A DNA stretch of 64,000 bases from Strigamia acuminata (GCA_949358305.1 OX442317.1:15628491-15692490); one strand, 5' to 3'; positions 44,602-55,968 are shown, numbered from the stretch's first letter. Made by a program: numbers and translations. The notes: generated by a model not told the origin, from the sequence alone.

Positions 44602-45449
44602 GTAGAAGTCGGCATCGGCACATGAGAATTATTTCCGTGCTGCTGAGGAGGAAATTTTGTTGACTAATACCTGACATGAGTGCGTTGCACTCGAAATAAC
44701 GAATAATTGATTATTAACCGCGATCGCTCACACGATCGTATTTTTTTCCTTGTTAATTTGTTTTCGGGATGCGATCGTGGACTTCACGTCGCCTCGCGTC
44801 TCGAAAATTCCTCATGACATGAGTCACGAGCGAGACAATGGGCTCGAGCCATAAATAAGTTTATGACAAGGGGAGAATATTCTGTAAAGGATATTTTTCT
44901 CCACAAGTAATTTGACACATCGAATTGATGCAACTTAACATTCGTACGATGAATTTTTCGGTGTGTTGGATAAATTTAATTTGACTTTAACTTTTTTAAA
45001 AAAAAAAATTAGACAAAGTCCGACTTCGGAATAATTCTTTATTAGATTTATTTATTTAATACAATTTCGACAAGCACATTTATTGTGCATTTTTAGTAAT
45101 AATTTACACCCGACGAATTCTTTTTACGAATGACTGATAATTATTAATTTAATTATTAGTAATGTTCTAATTAATGTTAGAATTAATTTGAAGTAAAATC
45201 TGATGATAAAAATCCGGATTAAGGGCTCGATTCCGTCTCGCTGTGCGTTTTGGACATGAGACAGATTTTTACGTGATGACTTCTCTTTTTCTATCCGACG
45301 AGGGACAATTCGTCCTACGTTTGCACCGATAGACAGGAATCGGTCTCGACGGACGGCTGCACGTATCAGCAACGTCCCTCGAGACCAACCATTTATCTAC
45401 GTATTTAATAGTAACTTTTTATTAATTGTTTATTTCTCCATCCTTCCAG
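44602..45449 (+). other. candidate intron in element E
   Basis: 848 bp, A/T-rich towards its end, with GTAGAAG at the start and TTTCTCCATCCTTCCAG at the end. A branch-point-like TATTAAT lies about 30 bases upstream of the acceptor. No other gene seen. Confidence 0.45.
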
Positions 45450-48275
45450 ATGGCATTACGTAAAACATGGGGACCATTAGACCCCGCTTGCATCGCTCGT
45501 GGCGGGATATTTCGAGGCGCGCTGCCCGATTTTTACCAACGATGTTTCGGCGAAGACGCCGACCCTTGGCGCCTGCGAATACTACATTCCCGATGCATCG
45601 CCCGACGTTGGGTACGAGACTGCACACTCCTGGACGCGTTCCCGGAGTCGGTGCGAAACGTCGTCGCTGCAGAGCTCGCTCGCATCGATGACCCGAAGTC
45701 ACCAATCTTCCACCCGGCCCTGTCGAGCCAATACTCCGGCAGGCCGGCGGAGGAGCATGTGTTGTTCGCGTGGCAAGCGGCCGAGACCGAGGAGGCCCGC
45801 GAAGAAGTGTATCAACACTACCGCCAGCAGCTAATCGACACTGCGCCGGCGGTTGCAGAGCGGATTCTGCAAGACGACGGGATGAGCTCCGCCGATATAC
45901 ACCTGTGGTGCGAGCAGATTCGGCAGGGGGAAGTTACGCCACAGTGGCGACCGAGAATGGGGATTCTCACGTCACAAGCTGAAATGTGGCAACTCCACTA
46001 TTTGGGAATTCTCGGCCCCAAATATAATTTCCCAAGGAAGCGCAAGCGCTCCAAGGGAACCGGGGGCAGCGAATCGCGCTCCCCGGGCCGGTCGAAGAAA
46101 CAGTGCGTCGAAAGGCACTCGACCGTAAACGATGGAGCGGGAACGTCGGCGCAGCCACCGCGCGACTCCGCGAATTACACCAGACCAAGGGTGTTTGTCA
46201 ACCGTCAGATGAAAGACGGTAAGGAGACCCGAGAAGTTTGGATTTCGGGCGACGAAGAGCGAGTCTCTCGTCCCCGTGTCGGCAGACATCCGCTGACTCA
46301 CCGTGAGCAGCGGAAACGAGACCGCAAAGAGCGGTATTTCGCTCGCTGCGAGGCGCGGGGAATTTCCCTTCCCGATCACGCTCTCAAAGCAATAGACGCG
46401 AAGGGGGCGAGAGAAGCACGATCGAAGTCGAGTGGCAGATCTTCCGGGGAGCGTCGCGTCCTAGCGCCAGACACGCGGGACCTTCGCGAGATTATCACTC
46501 AGATGAAACGCAAGAAATTGTCGCGTTTCGACCCCGCGATGCAGTTCGCCCGCAAGATGGGCATCGTCGAGGATGGTACCGTGATTCCACACGAAGTGGC
46601 ACGGTGGTTAAGCGAATATGTGAATTCGCGACCCACGGCCGTCGTTCCGCCGACGAGCACCGTCACGCCCGCCCCGGCGCCTCAAGTCACGACGACTGAG
46701 GCGCAAGCGACGCTGCCGCCGCCAGCACAACAGTCTTCGACGTTGCTGTTGCCGACGCAGTCATCGACGTCGCAACCGTTGCCGGCACAGCAGTCATTGA
46801 CGTTGCCGCCGCCGACGCAGCCGCCGCTGCCGCCGCCGATGCCGGGTTCGAGCACTACGCCGGACTTGGCCGTCGACAACTCGGTAATGTTACCCGTGCA
46901 CCAGAGCATTGCGCGGGAATGTCATAACGCCCGATTCGGAGAATATTACCCGAGCAAGGCAAGACACGACCGCACCGCGATGTGGTATGAACAGCGTGAC
47001 GAAAACGCACGGCTGGCTCGAGAAGCAGCCAATCCATCGATCGAAGAGCTCTTGGCCTTCGCATTTGTGATGGAGGACCCGAGGGCCGCCGCCGCTGCTC
47101 TGCAGGGCGCCGACGTCACTCAGCGCCATTTCATCGAGTGGGGGATTTCGATGATGCGGCACCACTCGCGTGCGTTCGCTGCAGACCCTGATCGCAGCAA
47201 CCCTGTAAATCGGCGCAGTCTACAGCTGGCTTTGACAAAAATCATGGTCCAGTTATTGACCCCCTCGCTCTTTGGGGTCGGACGACAGGCGATGGCCTGT
47301 TGGTCCGTAGTAGACAGAGAGGGTGTGCAGATACCTCGCGCACTCGTTGGGGAATGGAGCGCCATTCTCCCCAACCCGGCGATGACTCGCTTCGAGCTGA
47401 CCCGGGACGTGGTGAACCCCGAGTGGGAGGGGTATAAGTTGCGGAGCATGGCCTTCCGCCACGCCGTTACCACGTGGGAGTCAACACCGTCAGCGCAGTC
47501 ACACGCAATGATGGTCACGAGTGAAGAGCCGATGGAGAGCGACGCCGCCTCTTCGACTGCTTCACGTGGAGCCCCGACTCCACCTCCGCCGCCGCCACCG
47601 ATGCCACCAGCGGCGGCACCACAGACACCCGTCCTATCGAATGCGGCGGGTAAGCCCAGACGCTTGTTATGTCGGACGCCACCAACGATGTCCGCCGCTC
47701 GCCAGAGCCTGACGCCTCCCGCAGCCCAAGAAGCGCGGGAAGAGACTGTCCAGCAAGCGGTAGTTCCGAAGAGCGCCAAGCCAGCGAAAGCGGCGAAGCC
47801 TCAGACGAACTATTATGAGAAGTTGTGTGACGAGTTCTCTCAGCTGTCGATGACGACGGCGACGCGCAAATTCATCCTCGCGCAGAGAGATAAGGGGAAA
47901 TCGGTATTCGTTTGGCTACACAACCAGGTGCGCCAGACCACCGATTTGATCCTCCATCAGCGTTTGCTGAGGGCCCACCGTGCGCCTCGAACGGCCGCGG
48001 AGGCGAACGCGATCCGGCACACCAATTCCGGGTTTTCGGCGTTCATTCCGCGGGTTTGGCTGCATGAGAGGAGACGTGCCCCGTACGAGCCAGCCGGCGG
48101 CCACGAATTGTGCTTTATTTCCGAGCACGAGGACCCCCGCGACCAGACTTCAGCCTTGGTTGGAGATCTGGTTTTGCCGCCCGGCGTTGTGCCGCCCGGC
48201 GCTGAGCCGCCCGTCCCTGGAGTGAGTTTCGCCCAGGTGATGGATCCAGCGTCGGGTCCCAGCAAGAAGGATTGA
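45450..48275 (+). CDS. element E third gene, unknown protein of 941 residues
   Basis: Starts at ATG 45450 (M-A-L-R-K-T-W-G-P-L-D-P), directly after a pyrimidine-rich tract ending in CAG, as expected for a spliced downstream gene. I recognise no family. No signal peptide, membrane span or furin-like site is visible, so it is not a normal envelope. Parts: a charged helical region (1-190); a basic segment with RKRKRSK, a likely nuclear signal (about 201-207); a basic Arg/Glu region (230-400); a Pro/Gln/Thr-rich linker with tandem STLPPPAQQ-like units (about 400-470); a helical region (475-700); a Pro-rich linker (about 705-800); and a C-terminal region (YYEKLCDEFSQLSM ... GHELCFISEHED, about 790-900). 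Codon use is more G/C-rich than pol. A Gag-like or nucleic-acid-binding role is possible. Confidence 0.75.
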   Translation: MALRKTWGPLDPACIARGGIFRGALPDFYQRCFGEDADPWRLRILHSRCIARRWVRDCTLLDAFPESVRNVVAAELARIDDPKSPIFHPALSSQYSGRPAEEHVLFAWQAAETEEAREEVYQHYRQQLIDTAPAVAERILQDDGMSSADIHLWCEQIRQGEVTPQWRPRMGILTSQAEMWQLHYLGILGPKYNFPRKRKRSKGTGGSESRSPGRSKKQCVERHSTVNDGAGTSAQPPRDSANYTRPRVFVNRQMKDGKETREVWISGDEERVSRPRVGRHPLTHREQRKRDRKERYFARCEARGISLPDHALKAIDAKGAREARSKSSGRSSGERRVLAPDTRDLREIITQMKRKKLSRFDPAMQFARKMGIVEDGTVIPHEVARWLSEYVNSRPTAVVPPTSTVTPAPAPQVTTTEAQATLPPPAQQSSTLLLPTQSSTSQPLPAQQSLTLPPPTQPPLPPPMPGSSTTPDLAVDNSVMLPVHQSIARECHNARFGEYYPSKARHDRTAMWYEQRDENARLAREAANPSIEELLAFAFVMEDPRAAAAALQGADVTQRHFIEWGISMMRHHSRAFAADPDRSNPVNRRSLQLALTKIMVQLLTPSLFGVGRQAMACWSVVDREGVQIPRALVGEWSAILPNPAMTRFELTRDVVNPEWEGYKLRSMAFRHAVTTWESTPSAQSHAMMVTSEEPMESDAASSTASRGAPTPPPPPPPMPPAAAPQTPVLSNAAGKPRRLLCRTPPTMSAARQSLTPPAAQEAREETVQQAVVPKSAKPAKAAKPQTNYYEKLCDEFSQLSMTTATRKFILAQRDKGKSVFVWLHNQVRQTTDLILHQRLLRAHRAPRTAAEANAIRHTNSGFSAFIPRVWLHERRRAPYEPAGGHELCFISEHEDPRDQTSALVGDLVLPPGVVPPGAEPPVPGVSFAQVMDPASGPSKKD

Positions 48276-48299
48276 TCGCTCCGACATCAGCGGTCAGAG

Positions 48300-48313
48300 C
48301 TGGGAGGGGGACG
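48300..48313 (+). promoter_or_regulatory. element E polypurine tract
   Basis: CTGGGAGGGGGACG directly precedes the 3' LTR; such tracts prime plus-strand DNA synthesis. Confidence 0.75.
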
Positions 48314-49310
48314 TGTGGTGACCCGACTGGGGTGGGGCACGAAGAGTTTCTCTCGTGGCCTACATACGGGTAAAAAGGGGGAGTCGCGCGCGCGCCTCCC
48401 TTCCCTCAGAGCATTGACTTCCAGTCAATGGACGGGCGTCTGCCCTGGGGGAGTGGGGGGAGATTCGTCTTCTCCACCATTGGGTGGCTTTAGTCACCTG
48501 TCACCCCCCGCTTTGTGCAAAGGAATTCGCCTTGCACTGAGCGGGCAGAACCAACACAAAAATCAACCAAGATACACGTAAAAGCCAAACGTCCTAAAAC
48601 GATCAAGCCTAAGTACAAAGACTTCAGGAGTGACCTAGGACAAGGGACTTTCAACGTGAGTACGATTGATTTGTGTTAACCTCCGCAGAGTAACCTGCGA
48701 AACAAGATTACCACACTATTTTAGCAAGCCAGCTAGAAATAGTAAACCTACTCCAATTTAGCGAGTTGTGCAGACAAACGGTCGCACAAGCCTAAATTGC
48801 AGTAACCACGACGAGCGTTCCCGCCGCTGTGTGTATCGCCGGGAACCACCAAGCGTCCGCCGCTGTGTGATCGCCGGACACCTACAAAAAACCCTAAACC
48901 TAGACAACAGACCAGAAGTAAGACCTTTCAGGCATTCACTCGCGCCCGACCAGCGTGAGCCCGAAGGACCGAACGAGAAACGTGAGACGAGGACGCCATT
49001 CATTGCCACGCCGGCCCAAGACGACACCACGTTGCCACGCGGACGCCATCTTGGATCCAGAGCGCCAACAAAGGACGACCTCGACCAGTTTCCCGCCAAC
49101 TTCACACACCTTACCTTTTACCCTTATTCCTTTACATATTTTATACCTTTTACCTGTGCATTCCCGTATAATAAATACATTTATTATATTTACCATTTTA
49201 CATTGTTTGATGTTTCACATTATTTGGGTAACCGCTTGAGCAAAGCGGTATTGCGAGATTAGAGAGTGACTCATACCACGTATCAGCGACAGACCGAGTT
49301 GAGCGCGACA
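48314..49310 (+). repeat. element E 3' LTR
   Basis: 997 bp, partner of 35790-36786, then duplication ACAT. Confidence 0.94.
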
Positions 49311-49798
49311 ACATCTAAAAAGAACTCACAACGACTTATGAATTAAATGTAATTCATTCCGGAATATTGATAAGTAAATGAATCCATTTACTTACACCAA
49401 TATCCAACCCAAGTTGTGGCGGTGCAAATGAGTCAACCGTACCTCTCAGATCATTCGATTTATCGACGTGCGATAATTACACAAAAGCGAACCAAGGAAC
49501 CAGCAAAGCCGTATCGGACTCGAGGAAACAGCCATCCGGCTTAGACGACATCTATAACCAGGTCGAGCGATGGGACAACCGCTTCCATATTCCAGACACG
49601 TAATTGACATTATTTTAGGGCTGTTTTCCACAGCCAAACCATTGTATAGTTTAGTAAGTTTGATTTAACTTGCCAAATGTCGGCATTAGTCTCATGTATA
49701 ATTTAGTTGCATTTATATTGTTTGCCAACAATAAACTGTCTTGTATTTTATCTCTTGTATTATTCACTGTATTGTAATGCGATCTATTCCCGGTACCA

Positions 49799-50521
49799 TT
49801 GTCAAATGGGAGTTGTGGTCGTCACCGTCACACCTTGTTGGCTTACAAGAAACAGGGAATTAAGGTAGATGAAGCGATTCTGAGATTTTTGACATCGTAT
49901 CGTACGGTTCCACATGTGACAACTGGAACTCCACCAGCACAGTTGTTGATGAATCGTGGTTTGCGTAGACAATTAGATTTGCTGCACCCATCTACTGAAG
50001 AACGAGTGATAAGAAAACAACAAGGCCAAATACGTGACCATGGAGGAAAAGAAACACTTTATGAACAAGGCAATAGAGTGTGGGTGAAAGACTTTAGACG
50101 TGATAAGAAATGGTCACAAGCTACAGTTGTGGAAAGAAGAGGCACGAAAAACTACACTGTTAAAGAAGATGGAGGCGGTGTGTGGCACCGTCATGCTAAT
50201 CAGATGCGTCGTGCAACACCACTTGTGGTGATGCAGGATGCACCTTCTTTTTCAGATACGAGAACTCAACAGAGCATGAGACGTTCCATTGGATTCCGTC
50301 CTGAACCAGAAGTCGTGGAGTTGCCAGGTGGAGAGGCGACACTGCCAGAAGTGGACCAGGCAGAGGAAAACAACACGGACCAGGACGTGATCACAGAAAC
50401 GATTGAGGAACCGACCGAACAAGTCGAACAACCCAAAACACCAGAGTTGGTGATTGAAGAAGGACCTCGGAGATCGAAAAGAGACCGAAAGGAACCTGAC
50501 CGATTTAAAAATAATGGATGA
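49799..50521 (+). pseudogene. Gypsy element F integrase C-terminal fragment
   Basis: About 240 codons starting at SNGSCGRH, a degraded form of the usual SNGxAER motif at the catalytic Glu. It continues with a typical integrase tail (YKKQGIKVDEAILRFLTSYR, PAQLLMNRGLRRQLDLLHP, NRVWVKDFRRDKKWSQATVV) and an acidic C-terminus. The upstream part of F is missing from this side because the LTR of D begins there; D may have inserted into F. It is a different Gypsy lineage from C and E. Confidence 0.8.
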
Positions 50522-50587
50522 TATAAAAAGAATAGTTATTGTGAATTAATGTAAATATGTACATAATTTTTTTTAAAGAGGGAAGGT

Positions 50588-50759
50588 GTGGTATAGTGCA
50601 CTGTATAGTGATATGTATGGTAGCACCATGCAGACTGTAACAGATGATAAACGCCCTCTTTTGAGGAATGTAAAGACTAACGAGTAACTAGAATAAAGCA
50701 TAACATGTTTAGAGTTAGCCATGAGTGCAACCAGTGTTTATACTACGATGAAGATAGTA
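50588..50759 (+). repeat. element F 3' LTR, partial
   Basis: Follows the purine tract AAAGAGGGAAGG and begins TGTGGTATAG. It is cut by the start of the LTR of element G near 50760. With no 5' partner its true length is unknown. Confidence 0.55.
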
Positions 50760-51322
50760 CAGTTGGTTTTGAGAAACCCAAATAGTGTGTCGATGTGATA
50801 TAGGATCACATTTGATCATTAATTTATTCTTAATTCCGATGTATTTATCATTATTATTTATATTTCGATCTTATTTAATGTTATTCTCATTTTTTATTAC
50901 TATTTGCGTATTTAAGCATGAAGTATCATGCATTGTCTAGTCTTTGGTTAAGTTACCACAGGTTTTATTATTATATAACGCTTAATTATGACACTAGGTG
51001 TCACCCATGTATGTTTTTCACCATCCAAGATGGACGCGCACAGCAAAATGTGCTTCTCACCTTTTTCACCTTTAGAAAAGGACACCATTTGTAAGACTTT
51101 TATTATTTCTATTAAATGCTTATGTTTCTAAAGTGTTTGACTCTAATTTAGAGCACCTTCTGTGCTATTTACGCGCATATAAGCTGCATTTCGCCGCGCG
51201 CCTTGTTTACAGTCGGCTACGTCGCATTTACGTTCGTGTCAGAGACACGACGCCGCCATTTTCGCTTCCACACACTCGGTTTATACCGAATTTGCGCCGC
51301 TCGCCTCTGCTACTAATGTTCA
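50760..51322 (+). repeat. element G LTR (diverged relative of element I LTR)
   Basis: Aligns along its whole length with the LTR of element I read in element sense. Shared stretches are GTGTGTCGATGTGATATAGG, CACCATCCAAGATGG and AGAGCACCTTCTGTGCT. Many substitutions and small indels show it is much older than I. Confidence 0.8.
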
Positions 51323-53277
51323 AAAGCGTGGTTCACGAACTTTGTTTCCGTTGTCCCGTTCAACATCGAGTTGGGACAAGGCAGCTCGAAGGTCACAGGC
51401 AAAGGTGACGTTCCGGTCAAGTCACTCATCGATGGCTGTGAGTGCACCGTATTACTCCGCGACGTTTTATTTGCACCCGACTTCGGCGCCAATCTTATTT
51501 CGGTCTCTCGGATTGACAAATGTGGACACCACATCCACATTCACAACTCGGAGTTGCATACGTACGAATCGGACATCAAACTTAGTGTTCTTCGGGCAAA
51601 GCAAAAGTCTGGACTTTATTTCGTGGATGGGTTCGTCTCGCCGTTCACCGCTCCGACTGCTGTTTCGAGTATTTTATCCGTTTCGTCGTTGCCTCCGACT
51701 CCGACACCGGCCACTCTCGTGACAAAGGAAGAGGACTTTCCTGCATTGCCTAAGTCTTCTAAGCAGACTAAGAAGAAATCGGCAGCTGATTTCACCGATT
51801 TCCGCCTGCCCGTCTCCACCGACGTCTTGCTTGTCCCTTCCTTCAACCCTACCATTCCTACTCCTATTCTCGGACCCCAGCCTCAACAGATCCGGATGTA
51901 TTCTGACTCCCTGAAATCTCCTCCTCCTCCCGTTGCCAAGTCAAATGCAACACCTCCTAAACCGGTCAATCCTTCGGTTGCTAACGTCGCAGATGCCACG
52001 GGATTGTGGCACGGCAGGTTGGGTCACTTGCACACCAAGGCCATGAGGACTTTGGCGGCCAATTCACAAGTTTATGGTCCTGATCCGGCTGCAGTTCGTC
52101 AAGAACTCTCCTGCAACACGTGTCGCGTCGCCAAATCCACACGTGCTTCGCACAAGCCGATTCCTGCGCCTTCGACGACAAAACCGCTCGAATTGTTGCA
52201 TATGGATGTTTGGGGCCCGTCTCGATTGTCCTCCATAGGCGGCGCCAATTACGCCTTTACCATCATCGACGACGCCACCAGATATGCCTGGCTTTTCCCC
52301 ATTGCTCAAAAATCCGATGTTCTTGCTACGTTCAAAGACTTTGTTTCCCGTGTTGAACGTATTGCCGATTGCCGGGTTAAAACAATTCGTACCTACCGTG
52401 GTGGAGAATTCATCTCTAAACTTTCCGACCGTTATCTCGCCGACAAGGGTATTGTCGCCCAGCGTACTAATCCTGGAAGCCCACAAATGAATGGGGTCGC
52501 CGAACGCCTGAACCGAACGATGGGCGATTATCTCCGCTCCGTCAGGTCCGAAACCGGATTTCCGCACACTCTCTGGGCCGAACTTGCCGTGACATTTGCG
52601 TACATCAAAAACCGCAGTCCGCATTCGAAGCTCGACGGAGAAATCTTGTACATTTTGTGGCGACAGCGTGCCCTTTCCGTCAGGCACTTTCGCAAGATCG
52701 GATCCAAATGCTGGGTGCACTTCACCGCACCTGGACGCAATAAATTAGATCCTCGAGCGTGGGAGGGATTCCTCGTCGGCTACGCTTCGGGAACTCGCGG
52801 TTATCGAGTTTTGAATCCGGCTACGAACACCGTCACCGAGTCTATTTATGTTCAGATCGACGAACGGCAGAGCTTCAAACGCTCACCCTTTTATGTTCCG
52901 GACCCGGATGACGCTGCTCCGACCATGGAGGAGCCTGCTCGTGCCCGGACATCGCCTCGTGTCTCTTTCAAAGACAATATCCAATCCAGTATCCCATCTC
53001 GGCCTTGGCCTCGTCGGCGTCATGACTCGGACGACGATTCTTCTGGAGGCAGCAGTGACGACGACGGTATTGTCAGTCGTCCTCCGTCCACCGTTTCGTC
53101 TACTCCGTCTTTCATCTCGCTCCCTCCGTCTGTCACTTCGGTTGCCCCGTCCGTCGTTGAGAGCTTACCCGCTGCCGATGTCACCATTACGGAGCATGAA
53201 GAGGTTTCTCCGACTAGACACTCGACGCCTTTACGTCTTCAACGTTCTCTTTCTGACCCGTCGTTTATGTTGAATTG
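51323..53277 (+). pseudogene. Copia element G pol fragment (protease end to integrase)
   Basis: The frame starts right at the LTR edge, in the part of protease just past the active site (VVPFNIELGQGSSKVTGKGD), so leader, Gag and the protease catalytic Asp are deleted. The pre-integrase zinc segment (LWHGRLGHLH ... CNTCRVAKS) and integrase follow, with HMDVWG and NGVAERLN. The second catalytic site reads TYRGGEF instead of TDRGGEF, an Asp-to-Tyr loss. The fragment ends at the LTR of element H. RT and RNase H are not on this side. Closely related to element I. Confidence 0.88.
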
Positions 53278-53577
53278 TGTTGGAAATCACAATGAATTCC
53301 GTGTTCTGCAGTGGTGTAGAAAACAGTAGTTTGAAATAAAGTGCACACCTTGTTACCTGGTTGAAAACATAGTAAAGAGTGAGTGTTTTTATTCTCTTGT
53401 CACATGACATGCCAATAGGTATACGACGCCACCTTATGGTGATAAATACAAACACACTTGTAAACATAATCACGGCTATTAGTTTTAGCCAAAAGCAAAC
53501 ATAAACAAAAGGTCACAATAAGTACAAATTGTCACTGCTTGATAATACGATACATACATATACACGATATTTCAACA
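53278..53577 (-). repeat. element H 3' LTR
   Basis: About 300 bp with ends TGTTGG and TTCAACA. On the right it is followed by the complement of a purine tract (ATCGGCCCCCTCG). The left edge is inferred from the inverted TGTTG/CAACA ends and the break in element G coding. The 5' partner lies beyond the window. Confidence 0.7.
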
Positions 53578-53595
53578 ATCGGCCCCCTCGTAATA

Positions 53596-55205
53596 TCAAG
53601 CACTTAATACATTCATATCGACCAAGAAACGATTACAGAAGTACACTAAATCGGTTTTATCCACGGATTTTGTGAAAATATCTGCATAATTGCACTTAGT
53701 GCCCACGTGTGTAATCTGAAGATTATCTCTTCTTACTAGCTCCCGAATGAAGTGATATCGCACGTCAATATGTTTTGTTTTGCGATTCTCGACGTTAGAC
53801 TTTGTAAAATCAACTGTCGATATATTATCGCATAACACATGGTGATTGAATCTATCCGCCAATTCGGGAACGATTTCGTATAGGACTCTCAGAATCCATA
53901 TGTAGTCTTTTACTGTTTCAGTAAGAGCTACATATTCTGCCTCCATGGTCGATAATGTGACATTTCGTTGTTTGAACGTTCTCCAATATACGGGTGAATT
54001 TCCTAGCAATATAATAGTTCCTCCAACGGAAATTCGGTCGTCCCTATTGTTGGCATAATCGGAATCACTGTAGCCAACGACCTCGACACGATCATTCGGA
54101 AAAAGCATTAATCCAAAGCTCTTTGTTGTTCTGAGGTAGCTGAGTAAATCCAGCAATGCGATCCAATGGTCCCATCCTGGATTGGACTGAAATTGGCTAA
54201 GGATGTTGATGGCATACGTTAAGTCTGGTCTGGTTCTTGATCCAATAAATGCCAGACATCCCAGTAGGTTCCGGTAGGGGAATTTTTCCATAATCCTAAA
54301 GTCTTCGATCGTGCTCGGACATTGTTGTTTGGTGAGAATGGTGGACTTTACCATTGGCTGCGATCAAATTTTCACTAACTTCAAGTGGTCGTCGAATCTC
54401 AACAAGACTTTATTGATGTAGGTCCTTTGATGTAACACCATCTGCTCTCTATATGTGGTAAATTCGACGCCTAACAATTTTTTTGTCTGTCCAAGAATGA
54501 CCAAATCGAATTGTGTTTTGACCATGTTCAACACATTCATGGCATCTTCATACTGCTTTCCAAAAACTACAATGTCGTCCACGTAGACTATTAAATATGC
54601 GATGTTTCCATATTTATAGACGCAGTTACACCAATTTACGTGTTGCAGTCCGAGTCCAAGCAACGTGTCCTCTAATTCAATTCCCCATTCACGTCCTGAC
54701 TGGTGCAAACCGTAAATTGCACGGAGAAGTTTACAGACGTAATTCTCCTTGCCTTGGCAAACGAAACCTTTTGGCTGGCGCATATAAACAGTTTTGTGCA
54801 GCTTTGCGTAGAGGTAAGCACACTTCACGTCGGCTTGGATGTAACTCCACTTCAACATGCAGACAAGCAACGTGAACATAAATTGAACGATAGAGAAGTC
54901 GACTACTGGTGAAAATGTTTCTTCGTACGACTCGCCGTAGACTTGTGAGAAGCCTTGCGCGACAAGTCTCGCTTTGTAGCGTGCGATTTTCCCCTCGTCG
55001 TTCTGCTTGGTGGTGTATATCCACTTGCAGCCAATTATCTTGGTGTCTGGTGGCGGTGGAACCAACTCCCACACCTTACGCTCGTGCATCGTATCAATCT
55101 CGTCGCACATCGCTTGATCCCACTGTTGTTTTTCAGGTGCATTGGCGACTTGTTCAAAGCGCGTTGGTATAAATACTTCGAGATGATTCGCTTCCAAGTC
55201 AACGT
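53596..55205 (-). pseudogene. Copia element H reverse transcriptase and RNase H
   Basis: Reading leftward from 55205: RT (KIIGCKWIYTTK, ARLVAQGFSQVYG, LIVYVDDIVVF near 54580) then RNase H (GYSDSDYAN, STMEAEYVAL, TKHIDVRYHF). One in-frame UGA at 54364-54366 interrupts it between RT and RNase H; both sides are otherwise open and in the same frame. The 5' part of the gene lies at 62452 onward, on the far side of element I. Confidence 0.9.
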
Positions 55206-55748
55206 TGAAGGGCAGCAGAGGAGAGCAGCGCAAAATTCGGTGCAAACCGAAGCGTGGAAACGTGCGCGGGCGCCGTGTCACTGACACGGACGTAGCGACG
55301 ATGCTACAAATTGCCGAGACGAGTGCGCGCGGCCTAATGCCACTCATATGCGCCTAAACTAATTGTCAACAGCACAGAAGGTGCTCTAAATGAAATGCAA
55401 TGCACTAAAAACATAAAACTTTACTGAAATGAATTGAAATCTTACATAAATGTCCATTTTCCAGGTGGAGAGAAACAGACAAGCACCAAACCGTGTGCGC
55501 GGCCATCTTGGATGGTGAAAAGTACAAGGATGACACCTGGTGTCGGAATTAGGCGTTACATAAACAAAAAACTAGAGAATGCATGGTACTCCATGCTTAA
55601 GTACACAAAACGAGGTAAATATATAAATAATCATAAATAAAGTCGAGAATTGAATTATCACAACAAATACACTTGGATAATTAATAAACAAAAGATCAAA
55701 TGTGATCCTATATCACATCGACACACTTTGGGCTATTTTTGACCAACA
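55206..55748 (-). repeat. element I 3' LTR
   Basis: 543 bp, TGTTGG...CCTTCA in element sense. The purine tract complement ATTCCCCCTTTCG follows at 55749-55761. Confidence 0.95.
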
Positions 55749-55968
55749 ATTCCCCCTTTCGATGGAAATAGGATCGGGGAAAATAACAATCGGATACTGG
55801 AATTACAGTGTACATGAGATTGAAAAAGGAAAATAATAAAGTCGAATCATCGAGCCGGGTACTGTTATTGAAGAACGCTACGAAAGCCCGAAAATTCCCA
55901 CTGGAACTCGATGATCCTCAATGTCGGGTAATAACTTAAGAGTGTCACGAGAAAATCACGGTGAAAGT

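Larger units (their letters stand above)
35790..49310 (+). mobile_element. giant Gypsy element E with three genes (complete)
   Basis: 13,521 bp, about twice the usual Gypsy size, with 997-bp LTRs (35790-36786 and 48314-49310), TG...CA ends and the 4-bp duplication ACAT (35786-35789 and 49311-49314). LTRs differ at about three bases by eye (36171 versus 48695; two near 36678 versus 49202), so the insertion is recent. It has gag (1027 codons), pol (1357 codons) and a third gene of about 940 codons that does not look like an envelope. Confidence 0.96.
34588..49798 (+). repeat. element D 3' LTR, split by element E
   Basis: It begins TGTATGACGG right after a purine tract and resumes at 49315 after E. 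The end, about 49798 (...GGTACCA), is judged from where Gypsy F coding sequence begins. Without E it would be about 1.69 kb, long for a Gypsy LTR. No 5' partner is present, so the boundaries rest only on the TG start, the purine tract and the F junction. Confidence 0.5.

Noticed and set aside
45450-48275. Element E third gene as a retroviral envelope
   Set aside because: No signal peptide, transmembrane helix, furin site or Cys-rich ectodomain can be seen; the composition is charged and Pro-rich.
30022-54366. In-frame UGA in elements C and H as evidence for a variant genetic code
   Set aside because: Element A, B, E and I genes are long, UGA-free frames with normal stops, and only two isolated UGAs occur.
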